9,798 bases of DNA from positions 1 through 9,798 of the forward strand of contig JAKAFQ010000122.1 in assembly GCA_021817875.1 (NCBI GenBank), read 5' to 3'. A model generated the notes under the pieces. The model was not told the DNA's origin, ran no database searches, and saw only the letters and a program-made list of their open reading frames with translations. This DNA comes from Pseudomonadota bacterium (GTDB lineage Bacteria > Pseudomonadota > Gammaproteobacteria > Steroidobacterales > Steroidobacteraceae). Each line of letters begins with the position of its first letter. Position 1 is the first letter of the stretch. Below, in pieces: positions 6,112-9,798 of the stretch. Both the position numbers and the translations under genes were made by a program.

Positions 6112-7113
6112 TCAGACCGGTGCGCGGCCGCGCGGGGCACGTCCCGGGGATGCCGCAGGGCGGCCGCGGCGCATGCCGCCCGGCCTGGCGGCGGAAGGAC
6201 CGCCGACGGTCTGGCCGATGATCCGGGCGCCGTTTTCGAGCAGGAAGCCGCAGAAGGCGGTAGCGATGGGCGAGAGGTTTTTCTCGCGCAGCCGGATCAC
6301 GAACCAGTCGCGCACGATCGGCAGTCCGAGCACATCGAGTACCGCGAGCCTGCCGGCTTCGAGCTCCAGGCCGATCGTGTGCAAGGAGATGAACGACAGC
6401 CCCATCCCGGCCATGACGGCCTGTTTGATGGTCTCGTTGCTGCTCACCTCCATCGAGGTGCGCAGCGGCACGCCGCGCTCGCGGAACAGCTGCTCCATGG
6501 CGGCGCGCGTCCCCGAGCCTTCCTCGCGGATGAGGAAACTCTCGCCGGCGAGCGCCTCGAGCGGCAGGCGGCGTCGGCGGGCGAGCGGATGCTGCGGCGG
6601 GGCGACGATCCCCAGCGGGTGACGGGCGAAGGATTCGGCCGTCGTCAGCAGCTCGCGCGGCGGCCGTCCCATGATCACCAGGTCGAGCTCGTTGGCGCCG
6701 AGCAGGCGCACGATCTCGCCGCGGTTGGCGACCGTGAACTGGATGGTGACCTCCGGATAATCCGGCGTGAACGCCGAGAGCAGCGCCGGCGCGAAATACT
6801 TCGCGGTGCTCACGGCCCCGAGTTTCAGCACCCCGCGCTTCAGGCCGCGCATCGCCGCGAGCGCCTCGCCCGCCTCGCGCAGCAGCTCGGTCACCTGGTT
6901 GGCGTAGTGCAGCAGCTCCGTACCGGCCGGCGCCAGGCGGATCCTGCGGCCGATGTGCTCGGTGAGCGGCATGCCCACCTCCTGCTCGAGCAGCCGCATC
7001 TGCTGCGAGACGGCCGGCTGCGTCAGGTGCAGCTCGTGCGCCGCGCGGGTGAAGGACAGGTGACGGGCCACCGCTGTGAACACCCGCAGTTGCCGCAGCG
7101 TGACGTTGCGCAT
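6112..7113 (-). CDS. cbbR: LysR-type regulator CbbR of the RuBisCO operon
   Basis: The protein has 333 residues from ATG 7113, divergent from cbbL, the classical cbbR position. The N-terminus (MRNVTLRQLRVFTAVARHLSFTRAA, then HLTQPAVSQQMRLLEQEVG) is the CbbR-type winged helix-turn-helix, residues 1-62. The effector domain runs from about 90 to 300 and includes LIREEGSGTR and SSNETIKQAVMAGMGLSF, blocks typical of CbbR. CbbR binds the cbb promoter region and activates Calvin-cycle genes in response to metabolites such as RuBP, PEP or NADPH, depending on species. The last 30 or so residues form a tail of almost only Gly, Pro, Ala, Ser and Arg, which I do not recall in other CbbR proteins (usually about 300-320 residues). 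No clear Shine-Dalgarno precedes the start; TTGACT at 7142-7147 on this strand is a possible -35 but would give a nearly leaderless mRNA. Identity is strong from sequence and context. Confidence 0.93.
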   Translation of the reverse strand: MRNVTLRQLRVFTAVARHLSFTRAAHELHLTQPAVSQQMRLLEQEVGMPLTEHIGRRIRLAPAGTELLHYANQVTELLREAGEALAAMRGLKRGVLKLGAVSTAKYFAPALLSAFTPDYPEVTIQFTVANRGEIVRLLGANELDLVIMGRPPRELLTTAESFARHPLGIVAPPQHPLARRRRLPLEALAGESFLIREEGSGTRAAMEQLFRERGVPLRTSMEVSSNETIKQAVMAGMGLSFISLHTIGLELEAGRLAVLDVLGLPIVRDWFVIRLREKNLSPIATAFCGFLLENGARIIGQTVGGPSAARPGGMRRGRPAASPGRAPRGRAPV

Positions 7114-7122
7114 GTCCGTGGA

Positions 7123-7135
7123 TAAGCGAACCTTA
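7123..7135. promoter_or_regulatory. CbbR box 1, TAA-N7-TTA
   Basis: It matches the CbbR consensus TNA-N7-TNA exactly and is also a dyad (ATAAG-N5-CTTAT at 7122-7136). It sits 10 bases upstream of the cbbR start, so CbbR bound here would affect its own gene and cbbL. Box 2 starts 32 bases away, about three helical turns on the same face. Confidence 0.6.
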
Positions 7136-7152
7136 TTCTGAAGTCAAGAATA
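7134..7152. promoter_or_regulatory. Inverted repeat TATTCT-N7-AGAATA between cbbR and cbbL
   Basis: It has perfect 6-bp arms with a 7-base spacer, lying between the two TNA-N7-TNA boxes and overlapping the first by two bases. It also contains a T-N11-A core (T7137 to A7149). Its inner arms TATTC/GAATA are the same as in the dyad before the other LysR gene at 1347-1361, with a wider spacing. It probably belongs to the CbbR binding region or to a second regulator. Confidence 0.45.
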
Positions 7153-7154
7153 TC

Positions 7155-7167
7155 TAACTGGACCTAA
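7155..7167. promoter_or_regulatory. CbbR box 2, TAA-N7-TAA
   Basis: This is a second exact TNA-N7-TNA match, nearer to cbbL. CbbR usually binds two adjacent subsites, with the proximal one next to the -35 region. No convincing -10/-35 pair could be picked for cbbL by eye. The 96 bases from here to the start form its leader or core promoter. Confidence 0.5.
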
Positions 7168-7170
7168 TGA

Positions 7171-8730
<1,560 letters not shown>

Positions 8731-8746
8731 ACCCTCCCGATCCATC

Positions 8747-8752
8747 AGCGGA
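8747..8752 (+). promoter_or_regulatory. Ribosome binding site deciding the cbbS start
   Basis: AGCGGA is eight bases before ATG 8761 but only two before ATG 8755, which favours 8761. Confidence 0.45.
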
Positions 8753-8760
8753 CCATGACC

Positions 8761-9177
8761 ATGAGAATCACCCAAGGCACCGTTTCCTTCCTGCCCGAGC
8801 TCACCGACGCGCAGATCGTCAGGCAGATCGAGTACGCTCTCGCCAACGGCTGGGCGATTTCCATCGAATACACCGACGATCCACATCCGCGCAACACGTA
8901 CTGGGAGATGTTCGGCATGCCCATGTTCGACATCCGTGACGGCGCCGGCGTCATGTCGGAGGTTCGCGCCTGCCGCAACACTTTCCCGCGCCACTACATC
9001 AAGCTGAACGCGTTCGACGCGAGCCGCGGGCGCGAGTCGGTGCGGTTGTCGTTCATCGTCAATCGGCCCGCCGAGGAGCCCGGATATGCGCTCGTGCGCC
9101 AGGAAGGCCCGGGCCGGACGCTGCGCTACACGACCCGCCCGTACGCGGCCGAGCGTCCCGAAGGATCGCGCTATTGA
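8761..9177 (+). CDS. cbbS: RuBisCO small subunit, red-type
   Basis: The protein has 138 residues from ATG 8761; an in-frame ATG at 8755 would add two. The start [19 protein letters not shown] is the standard red-type small-subunit N-terminus. [34 protein letters not shown] is the conserved core, and the protein continues through [14 protein letters not shown] and LSFIVNRP. The C-terminal extension (about residues 105-138, ending in [17 protein letters not shown]) is the feature of form IC/ID small subunits that builds the beta-hairpin in the central channel of the holoenzyme. It caps the CbbL octamer. Start choice rests on the AGCGGA spacing and on family N-termini. It is co-transcribed with cbbL and cbbX, with 9 bases to the latter. 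Confidence 0.97.
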   Translation: MRITQGTVSFLPELTDAQIVRQIEYALANGWAISIEYTDDPHPRNTYWEMFGMPMFDIRDGAGVMSEVRACRNTFPRHYIKLNAFDASRGRESVRLSFIVNRPAEEPGYALVRQEGPGRTLRYTTRPYAAERPEGSRY

Positions 9178-9186
9178 GCGGCCGCC

Positions 9187-9798
9187 ATGAGCGCGATGAG
9201 CGATGCCGAGCCGGCCCAGGGCCGGCAAGCCCCGCCGCTCGATCTCGAGGCGGCGTTCCGCGACTCGCACGTGGGGGAGGTGCTCGAGCGGCTCGACCGT
9301 GAGCTGGTGGGGCTCGCCCCGGTCAAGAGCCGCATCCGCGACATCGCGGCGCTGCTGCTGATCGACACGCTGCGCCGCGCCGTGGGCCTGAGCTCGGGGG
9401 CGCCGGCGCTGCACATGTCCTTTACCGGCAACCCCGGCACCGGCAAGACCAGCGTGGCGATGCGCATGGCCGAAGTGCTGCACCGGCTCGGCTACGTGCG
9501 CAAAGGCCATCTCATCGCCGTCACGCGTGATGATCTGGTCGGGCAGTACATCGGCCATACCGCGCCGAAGACCCGCGAGGTGCTCAAGCGGGCCATGGGC
9601 GGGGTGCTGTTCATCGATGAGGCCTATTACCTGTATCGTCCGGAAAACGAGCGCGACTACGGTCAGGAGGCGATCGAGATCCTGCTGCAGGTGATGGAGA
9701 ATGAGCGCGATGACCTGGTGGTGATCCTGGCGGGCTACAAGGACCGGATGGAGAGCTTCTTTCGCAGCAATCCCGGCATGTCATCGCGGATCGCCCAC
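9187..9798 (+). CDS. cbbX: Red-type RuBisCO activase CbbX (AAA+), partial at right edge
   Basis: From ATG 9187, 204 codons are visible and the frame runs off the window (CbbX is usually about 300-320 residues). Seen: an N-terminal helical part with [20 protein letters not shown]; Walker A GNPGTGKT at 81-88; the pore-loop segment YIGHTA at 121-126; Walker B VLFIDEA at 140-146 followed by [24 protein letters not shown] at 178-188 around sensor 1; and GMSSRIAH at the edge, where the arginine finger R201 is expected. CbbX is a hexameric activase switched on by RuBP and ATP. It pulls on the CbbL C-terminus to release tight-binding sugar phosphates. It lies nine bases after cbbS with only a weak GAGCGG as ribosome site, so translational coupling is likely. 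An alternative in-frame ATG is at 9196. Other cbb genes may follow outside the window. Confidence 0.96.
   Translation, partial: MSAMSDAEPAQGRQAPPLDLEAAFRDSHVGEVLERLDRELVGLAPVKSRIRDIAALLLIDTLRRAVGLSSGAPALHMSFTGNPGTGKTSVAMRMAEVLHRLGYVRKGHLIAVTRDDLVGQYIGHTAPKTREVLKRAMGGVLFIDEAYYLYRPENERDYGQEAIEILLQVMENERDDLVVILAGYKDRMESFFRSNPGMSSRIAH

Noticed and set aside
4573..7125. 850-codon plus-strand frame
   Set aside because: It runs through ftsH in another frame and antisense to cbbR. Its composition is Arg/Gly/Ala-heavy and it is explained by high GC.

Overview
The window is GC-rich, densely coding DNA, most likely from a chemolithoautotrophic proteobacterium. Two functions frame it. At the left edge, on the minus strand, is the start of a cytoplasmic-type molybdopterin oxidoreductase that most resembles SoeA, the catalytic subunit of quinone-linked sulfite dehydrogenase. 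At the right edge is a red-type (form IC) RuBisCO operon, cbbL-cbbS-cbbX. Reduced sulfur as electron donor and CO2 as carbon source is the natural reading. The set fits Beta- or Gammaproteobacteria, but the sequence alone does not fix the taxon.

Layout, left to right: (1) 1-1268 minus, 5' part of soeA-like gene, running off the left edge. (2) 1269-1368, an AT-rich divergent intergenic region with two inverted repeats. (3) 1369-2277 plus, a LysR-type regulator divergent from soeA. (4) 2278-2384, a gap with two GC-rich hairpins. (5) 2385-3254 plus, a signal-peptide-bearing protein that looks like an outer-membrane beta-barrel. (6) 3274-3879 minus, an exported SRPBCC/START-like protein convergent with the barrel gene; a hairpin spans both stop codons. 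(7) 3880-4153, a 274-bp divergent promoter region. (8) 4154-6079 plus, a full-length FtsH AAA+ zinc protease. (9) 6112-7113 minus, a CbbR-type LysR regulator convergent with ftsH. (10) 7114-7263, an AT-rich region with two CbbR-box matches. (11) 7264-8730 cbbL, 8761-9177 cbbS, 9187-end cbbX (cut by the right edge), a tight plus-strand operon. No gene-free stretch exceeds 300 bases. I saw no tRNA, rRNA, insertion sequence or CRISPR array.

How it works together: CbbR, read divergently from cbbL, is expected to switch on the RuBisCO operon, and CbbX is the red-type RuBisCO activase. The first LysR protein sits where a regulator of sulfite oxidation would sit. The less expected members are the FtsH protease beside cbbR, and the barrel/SRPBCC envelope pair between the two metabolic modules. 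The intergenic regions of the two LysR genes share a dyad with the same arms (TATTC/GAATA) and different spacing. This raises, but does not show, common control of sulfur oxidation and CO2 fixation.
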